A DNA stretch of 39,908 nucleotides from Methylobacterium marchantiae (GTDB taxonomy: Bacteria; Pseudomonadota; Alphaproteobacteria; Rhizobiales; Beijerinckiaceae), in NCBI RefSeq assembly GCF_022179405.1, contig NZ_BPQT01000035.1, positions 1-39,908 of the forward strand. The letters run 5' to 3'. Both the position numbers and the translations under genes were made by a program. The notes beneath the pieces were generated by a model that was not told the origin of the DNA, did not search any database, and saw only the letters and a list, made by a program, of their open reading frames with translations. Positions 25,625 through 33,424 of this stretch are shown piece by piece (positions within the stretch are counted from its first letter, which is position 1; every line of letters begins with the position of its first letter).

Positions 25625-26605
25625 ATGAACAAACGTGTCCTCGTTACAGGCGGAGCGGGTTTTATTGGGTCTCATCTCTGTGCGCGGCTCCTGAAGGAGA
25701 AAAACGACGTCCTCTGCGTCGACAACTTCTTCACAGGGTCACGCAGTAACGTCAGCGACCTCGTCGGGAACCCTTCTTTCGAACTGCTCCGTCATGACGT
25801 GACATTTCCGCTCTATGTCGAGGTCGACGAGATATACAATCTCGCCTGCCCAGCCTCGCCGATCCACTATCAGCGCGATCCGGTCCAGACGACGAAGACC
25901 AGCGTCGTCGGAGCGATCAACATGCTGGGCCTCGCCAAGAGGTTGCGCGTGCGCATTCTCCAAACCTCCACCAGCGAGGTCTATGGCGATCCCGACGTCC
26001 ATCCGCAGCCGGAGGACTATCGCGGCCGCGTGAACATCACGGGACCGCGCGCCTGCTACGATGAGGGCAAGCGCTGCGCCGAGACGCTGTTCTTCGACTA
26101 CCAGCGTCAACACCGCCTGCCGATCCGGGTCGCACGAATCTTCAATACCTACGGCCCCCGAATGCATCCGAATGACGGGCGTGTGGTCTCGAACTTCATC
26201 ATCCAGGCCCTTACCGGAGAGCCGATCACTCTCTACGGCGATGGGCAGCAGACGCGATCCTTCTGCTACGTGGACGACCAGGTCGATGGCCTGGTGAGGC
26301 TAATGGGTGTGGACCAGGACATCCCCGTTCCCGTCAATATCGGCAATCCCACCGAGATCACGATCGCGGAACTGGCGCATCGGATCGTCGCGATGTGCCA
26401 CTCGCGCTCCGTCATCTCCTATCGCCCCCTGCCGCAGGACGACCCGACCCAGCGCTGCCCGGACATCTCGCGGGCGCGTGACCTTCTGCATTGGAAGCCG
26501 AAGGTGGATCTGGAAGACGGGTTACGCCGGACGATCGCCTATTTCGACGCCCTGCTGACGCGGTCCTCTGCCGAAATCCACGCCTTCGAGAAGGTGGCGT
26601 CATGA
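25625..26605 (+). CDS. uxs: UDP-glucuronate decarboxylase (UDP-xylose synthase)
   Basis: Extended short-chain dehydrogenase of 326 residues that decarboxylates UDP-glucuronate to UDP-xylose using tightly bound NAD+. Visible motifs are GGAGFIG (9-15) for [20 protein letters not shown] (114-130) and YDEGK with the catalytic Tyr145/Lys149 pair; the HPQPE and CYDEGKR context is diagnostic of Uxs rather than other epimerases. The ATG follows GGAGAGG. Its substrate would come from the dehydrogenase at 6215. The stop overlaps the WecG-like gene start (ATGA), so the two form a coupled operon. Confidence 0.92.
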   Translation: MNKRVLVTGGAGFIGSHLCARLLKEKNDVLCVDNFFTGSRSNVSDLVGNPSFELLRHDVTFPLYVEVDEIYNLACPASPIHYQRDPVQTTKTSVVGAINMLGLAKRLRVRILQTSTSEVYGDPDVHPQPEDYRGRVNITGPRACYDEGKRCAETLFFDYQRQHRLPIRVARIFNTYGPRMHPNDGRVVSNFIIQALTGEPITLYGDGQQTRSFCYVDDQVDGLVRLMGVDQDIPVPVNIGNPTEITIAELAHRIVAMCHSRSVISYRPLPQDDPTQRCPDISRARDLLHWKPKVDLEDGLRRTIAYFDALLTRSSAEIHAFEKVAS

Positions 26606-27390
26606 GCGCGCAATCTCTCTTCCCGCGGGCCGACATCCTCGGCGTCAAGGTCAGTGCTATCGACATGACGGATGCGGTCGCTACGATCCATGAATGGGTC
26701 CGTTCCCGCAGCCGCCACTATGTCTGCATCACAGGCGTCCACGGCGTCATGGAATGCCGGCACGACGCGGCTCTCAGGACCATCCACGACGAGGCCGGAA
26801 TGGTCACGCCGGACGGCATGCCTTTGGTCTGGATGGCGCGCCGACTCGGCTTCGGCCGGGTCCGCCGGGTCTACGGGCCGGACCTGATGCGCGAGATCAC
26901 TCGGCTCTCGCCCGAGCGAGGCTATCGCCACTTCTATTTCGGCGGCGGTCCTGGCCTCGCAGAGGCATTGGCGACGAAGCTGACGACAGCGCATCCCGGA
27001 CTCGACGTGGCTGGAACGCTCTCGCCTCCCTTCCGCACCGTCACCGAATTCGAGGACGAGGCCATGGTGGCCACGATCAATGCCGCGCGGCCGGACATCC
27101 TCTGGGTCGGCCTGAGCACGCCGAAGCAGGAGCGCTGGATGTCGGCACACCGGGATCGGATCGATGCCCCAGTGATGATTGGTGTCGGCGCCGCATTCGA
27201 TTTCCTCGCCGGCACCAAGCGCCAGGCACCGGTCTGGATGCAGCGGAACGGGCTCGAATGGGCGTTCCGACTCGGCTCCGAGCCAAGGCGTCTGTGGCGT
27301 CGCTACGCCGCCATCGTCCCCCGGTTTCTCCTCCTTGCGGGCATGCAGCTCGTTCGCCAGCGAGGAACCCTGCGCGGACGCGCCGGCTGA
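26602..27390 (+). CDS. WecG/TagA/CpsF-family glycosyltransferase (GT26)
   Basis: A 262-residue membrane-associated glycosyltransferase of the WecG/TagA/CpsF family, which adds a sugar (ManNAc, ManNAcA or Glc in known members) to an undecaprenyl-diphosphate-linked first sugar. Family features are [15 protein letters not shown] near 42-56, [15 protein letters not shown] near 69-83, HFYFGGGPG and the segment [13 protein letters not shown]. The C-terminal [19 protein letters not shown] is the usual basic, membrane-binding end. The ATG lies on the stop codon of UDP-xylose synthase (26602-26605), so it is translationally coupled to it. It probably makes the second step after the phosphotransferase encoded at 29023. 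Confidence 0.9.
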   Translation: MSAQSLFPRADILGVKVSAIDMTDAVATIHEWVRSRSRHYVCITGVHGVMECRHDAALRTIHDEAGMVTPDGMPLVWMARRLGFGRVRRVYGPDLMREITRLSPERGYRHFYFGGGPGLAEALATKLTTAHPGLDVAGTLSPPFRTVTEFEDEAMVATINAARPDILWVGLSTPKQERWMSAHRDRIDAPVMIGVGAAFDFLAGTKRQAPVWMQRNGLEWAFRLGSEPRRLWRRYAAIVPRFLLLAGMQLVRQRGTLRGRAG

Positions 27391-27853
27391 GACGGCCCTA
27401 CGAGACTGTGAGACGACGGCGATTTGCGCTTGGGCCCCCGCGTGGGGCCCTTGTCGTATGCATGACCGACGTCACGGAGCCACACCGTCCTCAGGTTCTC
27501 GGTATGGCCTTCGCCAACCCCATGCGGGCGGTAGCACTCCCCGTCGAGCCGAACTGGGGGCCGGGTGCCAGGGTATTCTCCACCTGTCCGCCGCTCGCCG
27601 GATAGGTCGGGCAGGCGCTCGTACTTGCATCGATCGAGCTGGACACCGAATCGCACAGCCTGTTCACGAGCCCGCAATATGTCTCGGCGGCGCGCCGCGA
27701 ATGACAACTTGAAGATGACAAACCTTTCATCCGGATCGGCATGGACGATTTGGAATGATCGTCTGGGAGCGAAGGGATTACTACGGGTTAGATATCGATT
27801 TTAATTATTTATTAAACAACATTTCTCCCCGGAGCGATCCGAGGAGGTTGGGC
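27391..27853. other. 463-base gap with no supported gene; AT-rich end
   Basis: No family member was recognised. Minus-strand frames at 27303-27707 and 27491-27742 are open but Arg/Ser-rich and lack a clear ribosome site. The last ~60 bases include a very AT-rich stretch (about 27796-27822, ATTTTAATTATTTATTAAAC) that probably carries the promoter of the GDP-mannose epimerase gene. Confidence 0.4.
27432..27450 (+). terminator. Hairpin after the WecG-like gene
   Basis: A GC-only stem, GGGCCCC (27432-27438) and GGGGCCC (27444-27450) with a 5-base loop, is followed by TTGT. It lies 41 bases after the stop codon and probably ends the uxs operon transcript. Confidence 0.55.
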
Positions 27854-28849
27854 ATGGACAATCGACGAGTTCTCGTAACCGGTGCAGGCGGCTTTATCGG
27901 CCATCATCTGGTGAAATTCTTGAAAGCCAAAGGCCATTGGGTCCGGGGCGTCGACATCAAGAGCCCGGAATACGAGGCATCCGAGGCTGATGAGTTTCAG
28001 CTCCTCGACCTTCGCGATGCCCGGGCCTGCCGCATCGCCGCCAGCGGCGTCCAAGACGTCTATCATCTGGCCGCGGATATGGGCGGGATCGGATACATCA
28101 CCGCCTCGCATGCCGGCATCGTGCTCAACAATACGAAGATCAATATCCACATGATGGACGCCTCGCGCGACCAGGGCGTGGAACGGTTCCTGTTCTCGTC
28201 TTCGGCCTGCATCTATCCGCAATATCTCCAGCTTCAGCCGGACGTGACACCGCTAAAGGAGGACGATGCCTTTCCGGCCGATCCGGAGGCCGGCTACGGT
28301 CTCGAGAAACTCTACATGGAAAAGATCTGCCAGTACGTGACCGAGGATTACGGATTCGAGACCCGCGTCGTACGCTTCCACAACGTCTATGGTCCCCTCG
28401 GGACCTATGATGGCGGTCGCGAAAAGGCGCCGGCCGCGATCTGCAGGAAGGTCGCGCTGAGCCAGGATGGGGGCGAGATCGAGATCTGGGGTGACGGCCA
28501 GCAGACCCGCTCCTTCATGCATGTGGACGATTGCGTCGAAGGCATCAGCCGCATCATGGAATCCGGCTACGACAAGCCGCTCAACCTCGGAACCGACGAA
28601 TTGATCTCCGTGGACGGCCTCGTCGATCTGGTCTCCGAAATCGCCGGCAAGCGCCTGACGAAACGCCACGATCTCTCCCGGCCCCAGGGCGTTCGCGGTC
28701 GCAACAGCGACAACAGCCGGCTTCGGGAGATCTTGGGCTGGGAACCCAGTATCTTGCTGGCGGAGGGGCTCGTTCCGACCTTCCACTGGATCGCAGGGGA
28801 ACTTGAGGCCCATCAGCCGCTACCGATCCGGGCTGTCGCAGCGGAATAG
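27854..28849 (+). CDS. GDP-mannose 3,5-epimerase-like SDR
   Basis: A 331-residue extended SDR. It has the NAD motif GAGGFIG (10-16) and segments characteristic of GDP-mannose 3,5-epimerase (GME): LAADMGGIGYI (73-83), SSSACIYP with a candidate acid/base Cys119, YGLEK (Tyr148/Lys152), RFHNVYGPLGTYDGGREKAPAA with Lys191, [18 protein letters not shown] and the closing GRNSDNSRLREILGW. In plants GME converts GDP-mannose to GDP-L-galactose (and GDP-L-gulose). Here it would supply an L-hexose for the EPS. The ATG at 27854 has GAGGAGG six bases upstream; an upstream in-frame ATG at 27755 adds a leader without homology. A different C3/C5 epimerase role cannot be excluded. Confidence 0.85.
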   Translation: MDNRRVLVTGAGGFIGHHLVKFLKAKGHWVRGVDIKSPEYEASEADEFQLLDLRDARACRIAASGVQDVYHLAADMGGIGYITASHAGIVLNNTKINIHMMDASRDQGVERFLFSSSACIYPQYLQLQPDVTPLKEDDAFPADPEAGYGLEKLYMEKICQYVTEDYGFETRVVRFHNVYGPLGTYDGGREKAPAAICRKVALSQDGGEIEIWGDGQQTRSFMHVDDCVEGISRIMESGYDKPLNLGTDELISVDGLVDLVSEIAGKRLTKRHDLSRPQGVRGRNSDNSRLREILGWEPSILLAEGLVPTFHWIAGELEAHQPLPIRAVAAE

Positions 28850-28923
28850 GGCGCTTCCGCTCTCGCCTCGGGTCTTCGGTGCCTCGGCGCCGAACCGCCT
28901 CCTTCGCCACCGCTGCGCGTGAT

Positions 28924-28982
28924 CGTTCCCGACCGGGTCCAACCGAAGGCCTGCCTCCGTGCTGAGGCCCGGATCGGGAACG
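28924..28982 (+). terminator. Long imperfect hairpin between epimerase and phosphotransferase genes
   Basis: CGTTCCCGACCGGG (28924-28937) pairs with CCCGGATCGGGAACG (28968-28982) with a single bulged base and a ~30-base loop. It ends 40 bases before the next start codon, so it may be a terminator of the epimerase gene or a leader structure of the phosphotransferase gene. Confidence 0.5.
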
Positions 28983-29022
28983 CTTGCCGCTCAGCTCTTC
29001 TGCCGCCGAGAGAGACCGTCCG

Positions 29023-30504
29023 ATGAGTTCCAACATCCTGGCGCCGACTTTCGCGCCCACATTGCACGGCGTCGAGAAGAAGAGCCTGAGCCAAGTCTCG
29101 AAGACCGGGTCTGGGCGCCGCCTCACCACGGTCCTCAGCCTCGCCGCTGTCGATGCGGCGGTCTCGGCCATTGCCGTTCAGGGAGGGTCGATCCTGATCG
29201 GCGACCAGTCGGTGGGTTTGAAGGGACAAGTTCCGGACTTCATTCTGATACCGGCCCTAGCCTGCGCGATCTACGCCGCCGCCGGTCTCTATGGCGGGTA
29301 TGGCCCGAGCCCCGCTGAGCGGCTCCGCCTCAGAACCGGGAGCATCGCCATCCTGATATTCGGCTGCTGCGTGTTTCAGGCGGGAGACGGGCTGACGATG
29401 GCCGAGATCGCCTGCAGCGGAATGACCGCCCTGCTCCTGCTGATCCTCGGCTTCTACGCCGAAGTCGTGGTGCGACGGATTTTGATACGCCGCCGTCTCT
29501 GGGGTGCCACCACCGCCATCGTCGGCACGGATGCCTGCGGTATTGCGCTCGCGAACGCGCTTCTCGCCCAGCCTGAGCTCGGCTTCAATCCCGTCGGCTT
29601 CATCAACGTCGCCGAAGGAGCGGGGAGGAGCGGAACGGGGGACGATACGCCTTTGCCGGTCTTGGGCAGTCTCGAAGACGCAGCTCGGTTGCGTCCCGGC
29701 ATCGAAGTGGCCGTCTTCTGTTCCTGCGTCGACTTTACGGTGAACGACCTCGCCCATCCGGGACCGTTGCCGTTCCCCAAGGTGGTCGTCGCTCAGCAGA
29801 TCCAGGATCTCCAAAGCCTCTGGCTGCAGACCCGGACGCTCGGCGGAGTCGTCGGCATCGAGATCCGTCGCGACCTCTATCGGACGGGCAACCTTCGCCT
29901 GAAACGCATGATGGATGCCTTGCTGGCAATGCCTGCGCTCCTCCTCGCGGCGCCGGTCATCGGCATCCTCGCTCTGGCCATCAAGCTGATCGATCCGGGA
30001 CCGGCCTTCTACGGACAGATGCGCGTTGGCCGGAACGGCCGGCCGATCCGCGTGCTCAAGCTGCGCAGCATGTACCGCGACGCCGAGAAACGCCTCGACG
30101 ATCACCTGGCCGCCAAGCCGGAGGCCCATGCGGAATGGCATCGCTTCTTCAAACTCGCCAACGATCCCCGCATCCTGCCCGGAATCGGCACCCTGATCCG
30201 TCGCAGCAGCCTCGATGAATTACCGCAACTATGGAACGTCGTTCGCGGGGACATCAGCCTCGTCGGTCCCCGTCCGTTTCCGTCATACCATACGGACAGG
30301 TTCGACCCCGACTTTCAGGCCCTTCGATCCAGTGTCTCGCCCGGCCTCACGGGACTTTGGCAAGTCTCGTCGCGCAGCGACGGAGATCTCTCCGTGCAGA
30401 AGAGCCAAGACAGTTTCTACATCCGCAATTGGTCGATCTGGCTCGATCTCTACATCCTTCTAGCGACCGTCCCGGCCGTCTTCAGCGGATCCGGGGCGCG
30501 CTGA
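29023..30504 (+). CDS. Polyprenyl-phosphate sugar-1-phosphate transferase (WbaP-like)
   Basis: Membrane enzyme of 493 residues that starts the repeat unit by moving a sugar-1-phosphate (usually glucose or galactose) from UDP-sugar to undecaprenyl phosphate. The N-terminal ~290 residues hold several hydrophobic segments and a Rossmann-like domain (ATTAIVGTDACGIALANALL). The C-terminal catalytic domain begins near 292 with a membrane re-entrant segment, followed by KLRSMYRDAEKRL, KLANDPRILPGIGTLIRRSSLDELPQLWNV and GDISLVGPRPFP, then SPGLTGLWQVSSRSD. These are the hallmark motifs of the bacterial sugar transferase family (PF02397 type). The ATG at 29023 is preceded by GAGAGA; an upstream alternative at 28984 is weaker. 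Confidence 0.92.
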   Translation: MSSNILAPTFAPTLHGVEKKSLSQVSKTGSGRRLTTVLSLAAVDAAVSAIAVQGGSILIGDQSVGLKGQVPDFILIPALACAIYAAAGLYGGYGPSPAERLRLRTGSIAILIFGCCVFQAGDGLTMAEIACSGMTALLLLILGFYAEVVVRRILIRRRLWGATTAIVGTDACGIALANALLAQPELGFNPVGFINVAEGAGRSGTGDDTPLPVLGSLEDAARLRPGIEVAVFCSCVDFTVNDLAHPGPLPFPKVVVAQQIQDLQSLWLQTRTLGGVVGIEIRRDLYRTGNLRLKRMMDALLAMPALLLAAPVIGILALAIKLIDPGPAFYGQMRVGRNGRPIRVLKLRSMYRDAEKRLDDHLAAKPEAHAEWHRFFKLANDPRILPGIGTLIRRSSLDELPQLWNVVRGDISLVGPRPFPSYHTDRFDPDFQALRSSVSPGLTGLWQVSSRSDGDLSVQKSQDSFYIRNWSIWLDLYILLATVPAVFSGSGAR

Positions 30505-30621
30505 CACTCAGACGCCCTAATCCTGAATCTCACCAGCACTGATCCAAAAAGTCCGCCGGCGCGAACCAAATCTTATCTAGACTTTGAAGTTGTTTGTATC
30601 CTGCCGCGAGGACATGAGACG

Positions 30622-31332
30622 ATGATACCCTCACTGAGTACCTGGCATGCCTTCGGCCGCAGCGACAAGAGCACGGTCCCGGGTTTCGACGCAGACCGAC
30701 GTGTCGAGGGCCGGTCCAAGTTTCGCGAGGCGCGGTTCCGAGCCCACATAACTCCCCTCATCGATTCGATCATCGAGCGTAATGGGACCTGCCTTATCCT
30801 CGATATGGGGGGCGATATCGGTTACTGGGCGGGCAGCATCCCGAACCGGAACATCAAGATCTGTCTCCTGAACATCGAGGCGCGCGAGAGGCCGTCCGAT
30901 TCACGCTTCGAGGTAATCCAGGGCGATGCGCGCAACGCTCCGGAACTCCCCGACGATGCCTTCGATCTGGTGCACTCCAATTCACTCATCGAGCATGTGG
31001 GCCGCTGGAGCGACATGAAGCGGGCAGCGAGCGAGATCCGCCGCCTCTCGTCGGCCTATTACGTTCAGACGCCGAATTTCTGGTTCCCGATTGATCCCCA
31101 TAGCAATCTACTCTGCGCGCATTGGCTGCCCGGCCCCGTACAGCGGTCGATCTATTCGTCGAAATCCCGGGGCTTCTACAAGAAGCCGGACGGTTTCGAT
31201 GCCGCGATGGCCCTGATAGACGGGACCAACATGCTGGATGCTCGCCAGATGACCGAACTGTTCCCCGATGGGGAATTGCACCGGGAAAGGTTCGGTCCCC
31301 TGACGAAGTCTTTCGTTTCCATAAGGAGATGA
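30622..31332 (+). CDS. Class I SAM-dependent methyltransferase
   Basis: A 236-residue cytosolic protein with the class I methyltransferase fold: motif I ILDMGGDIGYW (59-69), an acidic residue at the end of strand 2 (LLNIEARE), the pair VIQGDAR and FDLVHSNSLIEHVGRW (motif III/IV region), and YVQTPNFWFPIDPHSNL further on. The last pattern is common in methyltransferases found in polysaccharide clusters. The ATG follows CGCGAGGACATGAGACG. It lies 117 bases after the phosphotransferase gene and could methylate a sugar hydroxyl or a carboxyl group in the EPS. The substrate cannot be read from the sequence. Confidence 0.83.
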   Translation: MIPSLSTWHAFGRSDKSTVPGFDADRRVEGRSKFREARFRAHITPLIDSIIERNGTCLILDMGGDIGYWAGSIPNRNIKICLLNIEARERPSDSRFEVIQGDARNAPELPDDAFDLVHSNSLIEHVGRWSDMKRAASEIRRLSSAYYVQTPNFWFPIDPHSNLLCAHWLPGPVQRSIYSSKSRGFYKKPDGFDAAMALIDGTNMLDARQMTELFPDGELHRERFGPLTKSFVSIRR

Positions 31333-31427
31333 GCAGAAGAGACCGTCTCGGTTTTCCGCCGTCTCCATGACCGACATCACAGGCGGCGGTGTTCCTCGAA
31401 TCCTCAAGCAATCTCAGGGAGATCGAC

Positions 31428-32147
31428 ATGGGCACGTTCCAGAATGCTCTGGCGGTCGCCAGTGAGCTGGCATCGCAGCGGCGGTTCTCCGAATTCGGGA
31501 AGCGATCTCTCGGTTTGGTCTACGAGAGACGGCTGACGCTCGGGCTCCGCCGGGACCTTCAGGTCGCCCTCTCGGCGCCCTCCGCCAAAATTCCGATCTC
31601 GGTGCGCAAGCTCACGGCAGAGGACGTTCCGCTGCTCTTCCCTGAAAATCAGGACAGTCTGAGCCGGAGGGAGCGGGTGGAGCTGGCGACCCGACGAGCC
31701 CATTTCTCGGCCGATATCCCGCAATGCTACGTGGCCGTGGACCTTCGAAATGGCATGCCTTGCTATTGCCAATGGTTGATGGGATCTGACCAGAACACGC
31801 GGATCCAGGCCTTCTTCCCCAAATCGTGGTTTCCTGTGCTCCAGCAGGACGAGGCGCTCCTCGAAAACGCCTACACGCTGGCGGCCTATCGTGGAAAAGG
31901 TATCATGTCGGCGGCAATGGCGCTGATCTCCGAGCGCGGGCTCGATATCGGTTGCCGCAGTGTCATCACTTTCGTCGATAGCAACAACGTCCCGTCGCTT
32001 CGCGGCTGCAGGAAAGCGGGCTTTTCACCCTACATCGTAAGGGTCGAACGACGTTCACTGTTCGGCGCGATGGCCTTGCGGCATTTCTCCGGTTTGTCGC
32101 CGTATGCAGATGAACTCGCTTCGGCAGGCGCGACCCTACCCTCCTGA
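31428..32147 (+). CDS. GNAT-family N-acetyltransferase-like protein
   Basis: A 239-residue protein. The C-terminal half has the GNAT acyl-CoA motif: LENAYTLAAYRGKGIMSAAM (~145-165, with R-G-K-G), then ITFVDSNNVPSLRGCRKAGFSPY, the usual strand 5/helix 4 segment. The first ~80 residues are not recognised. The ATG at 31428 has GGGAG upstream, and the frame stays open 13 codons further with no benefit. As the last plus-strand gene of the EPS cluster it may acylate an amino sugar or an amino-acid-derived group, possibly the one linked to the NRPS. That link is speculation. Confidence 0.75.
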   Translation: MGTFQNALAVASELASQRRFSEFGKRSLGLVYERRLTLGLRRDLQVALSAPSAKIPISVRKLTAEDVPLLFPENQDSLSRRERVELATRRAHFSADIPQCYVAVDLRNGMPCYCQWLMGSDQNTRIQAFFPKSWFPVLQQDEALLENAYTLAAYRGKGIMSAAMALISERGLDIGCRSVITFVDSNNVPSLRGCRKAGFSPYIVRVERRSLFGAMALRHFSGLSPYADELASAGATLPS

Positions 32148-32327
32148 TGCAAAAGCCGGTAACCTCGCCGAGGCCGAAACCTGGACGAACCTCGGCCGGA
32201 TCGACGGGATTGCGAACACTCTCGCCATACCCACCGATGGTGTACTGGCCCGATTCCACCGAAACGGTGATGTTGAACAAATTCGGGCTACCCCAGTTGT
32301 GTTTAGATACAATGCGTGAGGAGCCAC

Positions 32328-32462
32328 ATGACATCGACCTGGATTACGATCGAAGAACTGGCACTCGACCGCCGGATCACAGTCGACGAAGCCATGCGAA
32401 TGGTGAGCGCCGCCCATTGTCCGAAGGTATTCCGCGCAACGGTAACGCTCTATTTGATCTGA
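32328..32462 (+). CDS. Small hypothetical protein, 44 aa
   Basis: Short frame, MTSTWITIEELALDRRIT at the start and VTLYLI at the end, with a strong GAGGAG site five to six bases before the ATG. Composition is balanced rather than Arg/Pro-rich, which favours a real small gene, and the site is unusually good for this region. The acidic/basic pattern in the first half would fit a small DNA- or protein-binding helix pair, but no family was recognised. It could also be the remnant of a longer gene. Confidence 0.4.
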   Translation: MTSTWITIEELALDRRITVDEAMRMVSAAHCPKVFRATVTLYLI

Positions 32463-33036
32463 GAAGTCGGTGAGCCGGACAAGGGCTCGCTGAAAAGAAT
32501 TGCGTCTACACGTTCATTCCAGACAAAGGATACGATCGTCTCGGGAAGCCTACCGCTGATCGGGGCGCCCTGTTCATACCCAGTCCATTCGATACAAGAG
32601 AGCCCGGCTCCAGCAGGATGGAAGCCCGGTTTTTTTTGCTTGGTGCGTCAGGTCGTCATATCGTTGATCCCGTACGCCCACAGACGATGGACGAAAAGAC
32701 GGATAAAAACCGGCTTTTACTTATGCCCTCGATTAACATTCGTACGGGATCAACCGCGAATGACGGCCGGTATCGGGGCGATAGCAAATGTGGGGTTTGC
32801 GATCACCTCGCTTCATATTCTCACGCGGCGAAGCCGCTCCGAGACTGTCACCGCGCCCGCCATGCGATCCTGATACCAGCCTCGATCGAGCCGTTTGAAG
32901 CGAGCCTGAGCGAGTGCAGCATCCAGAGATCTAGCAGCCATCAGCAAGATGAGGGACAAAACGCTGGACTCCGTCAGCTTTTGGAACACTTGGTTGCTCT
33001 CCCGCCAAAAACGACAAATCTCGAATGCCTGTCTGA
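32463..33036. other. Region without a supported gene
   Basis: About 570 bases where only short, unconvincing frames are seen. It is less GC-rich than the rest of the window and contains the terminator-like site at 32612-32637. The plus-strand frame 32618-33259 runs antisense through the small membrane gene and looks non-coding. Confidence 0.45.
32612..32637 (+). terminator. Imperfect hairpin with eight-T tract
   Basis: CCGGCTCC and GGAAGCCCGG can pair with two bulges around a short loop, followed directly by eight T. This is the only long T tract after GC-rich sequence that I noticed in the window. It is a plausible intrinsic terminator for the plus-strand transcripts ending with the acetyltransferase or small protein genes. 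Confidence 0.45.
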
Positions 33037-33219
33037 TCAGAGCGCTTGGCCGCTTCCCTCACGCAGGGGATCGCAGATCTTAGCGGAGACCTTGTCGAGA
33101 TGCTCGCAGGCATTCTTCAGGTACCAAGCGCGTAATTCCGGCTGGGTCGGCGCGACAAACATCGCCACAAGGACGAAGCCGACGAAACCGAGAACGATGA
33201 GCGTCAGAAGATTCCGCAT
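33037..33219 (-). CDS. Small membrane protein, 60 aa
   Basis: Begins MRNLLTLIVLGFVGFVLVAMF: one strong hydrophobic span at residues 4-22, then a soluble tail of ~38 residues with two Cys (KNACEHLDK and KICDPL). TTGGAG lies a few bases before the ATG at 33219, which supports this start over the longer frame (33306). The tail is probably periplasmic, and the Cys pair might form a disulfide. No family was recognised. It lies between the EPS cluster and adenine deaminase in its own transcription unit. Confidence 0.6.
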   Translation of the reverse strand: MRNLLTLIVLGFVGFVLVAMFVAPTQPELRAWYLKNACEHLDKVSAKICDPLREGSGQAL

Positions 33220-33424
33220 AAACTCACTCCAAGAACGGCGTTCCATCCAGCGGACCTGAAAGGTCCTACTGACGTCAACGCAAAAACGGCCAGCCAATCG
33301 CCTCAACGGACAATATGGCTGACCGATATGGCATTGCCCGGCTTGGGCAAGCCGGCATGGGAAAGGCTGTTGAGACCTGTAAACTTAACGGGGCGAGTCG
33401 CGACCGGGTTCCCTGCCGCTGCTC

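Noticed and set aside
27303-27707. 134-residue minus-strand frame in the gap after the WecG-like gene
   Set aside because: Arg/Pro-rich, overlaps the 3' end of the WecG-like gene, no ribosome site and no family; left as an open question rather than a gene.
32618-33259. 213-residue plus-strand frame
   Set aside because: No recognised domain and poor composition; the minus strand has a better small membrane gene with a ribosome site in this stretch.
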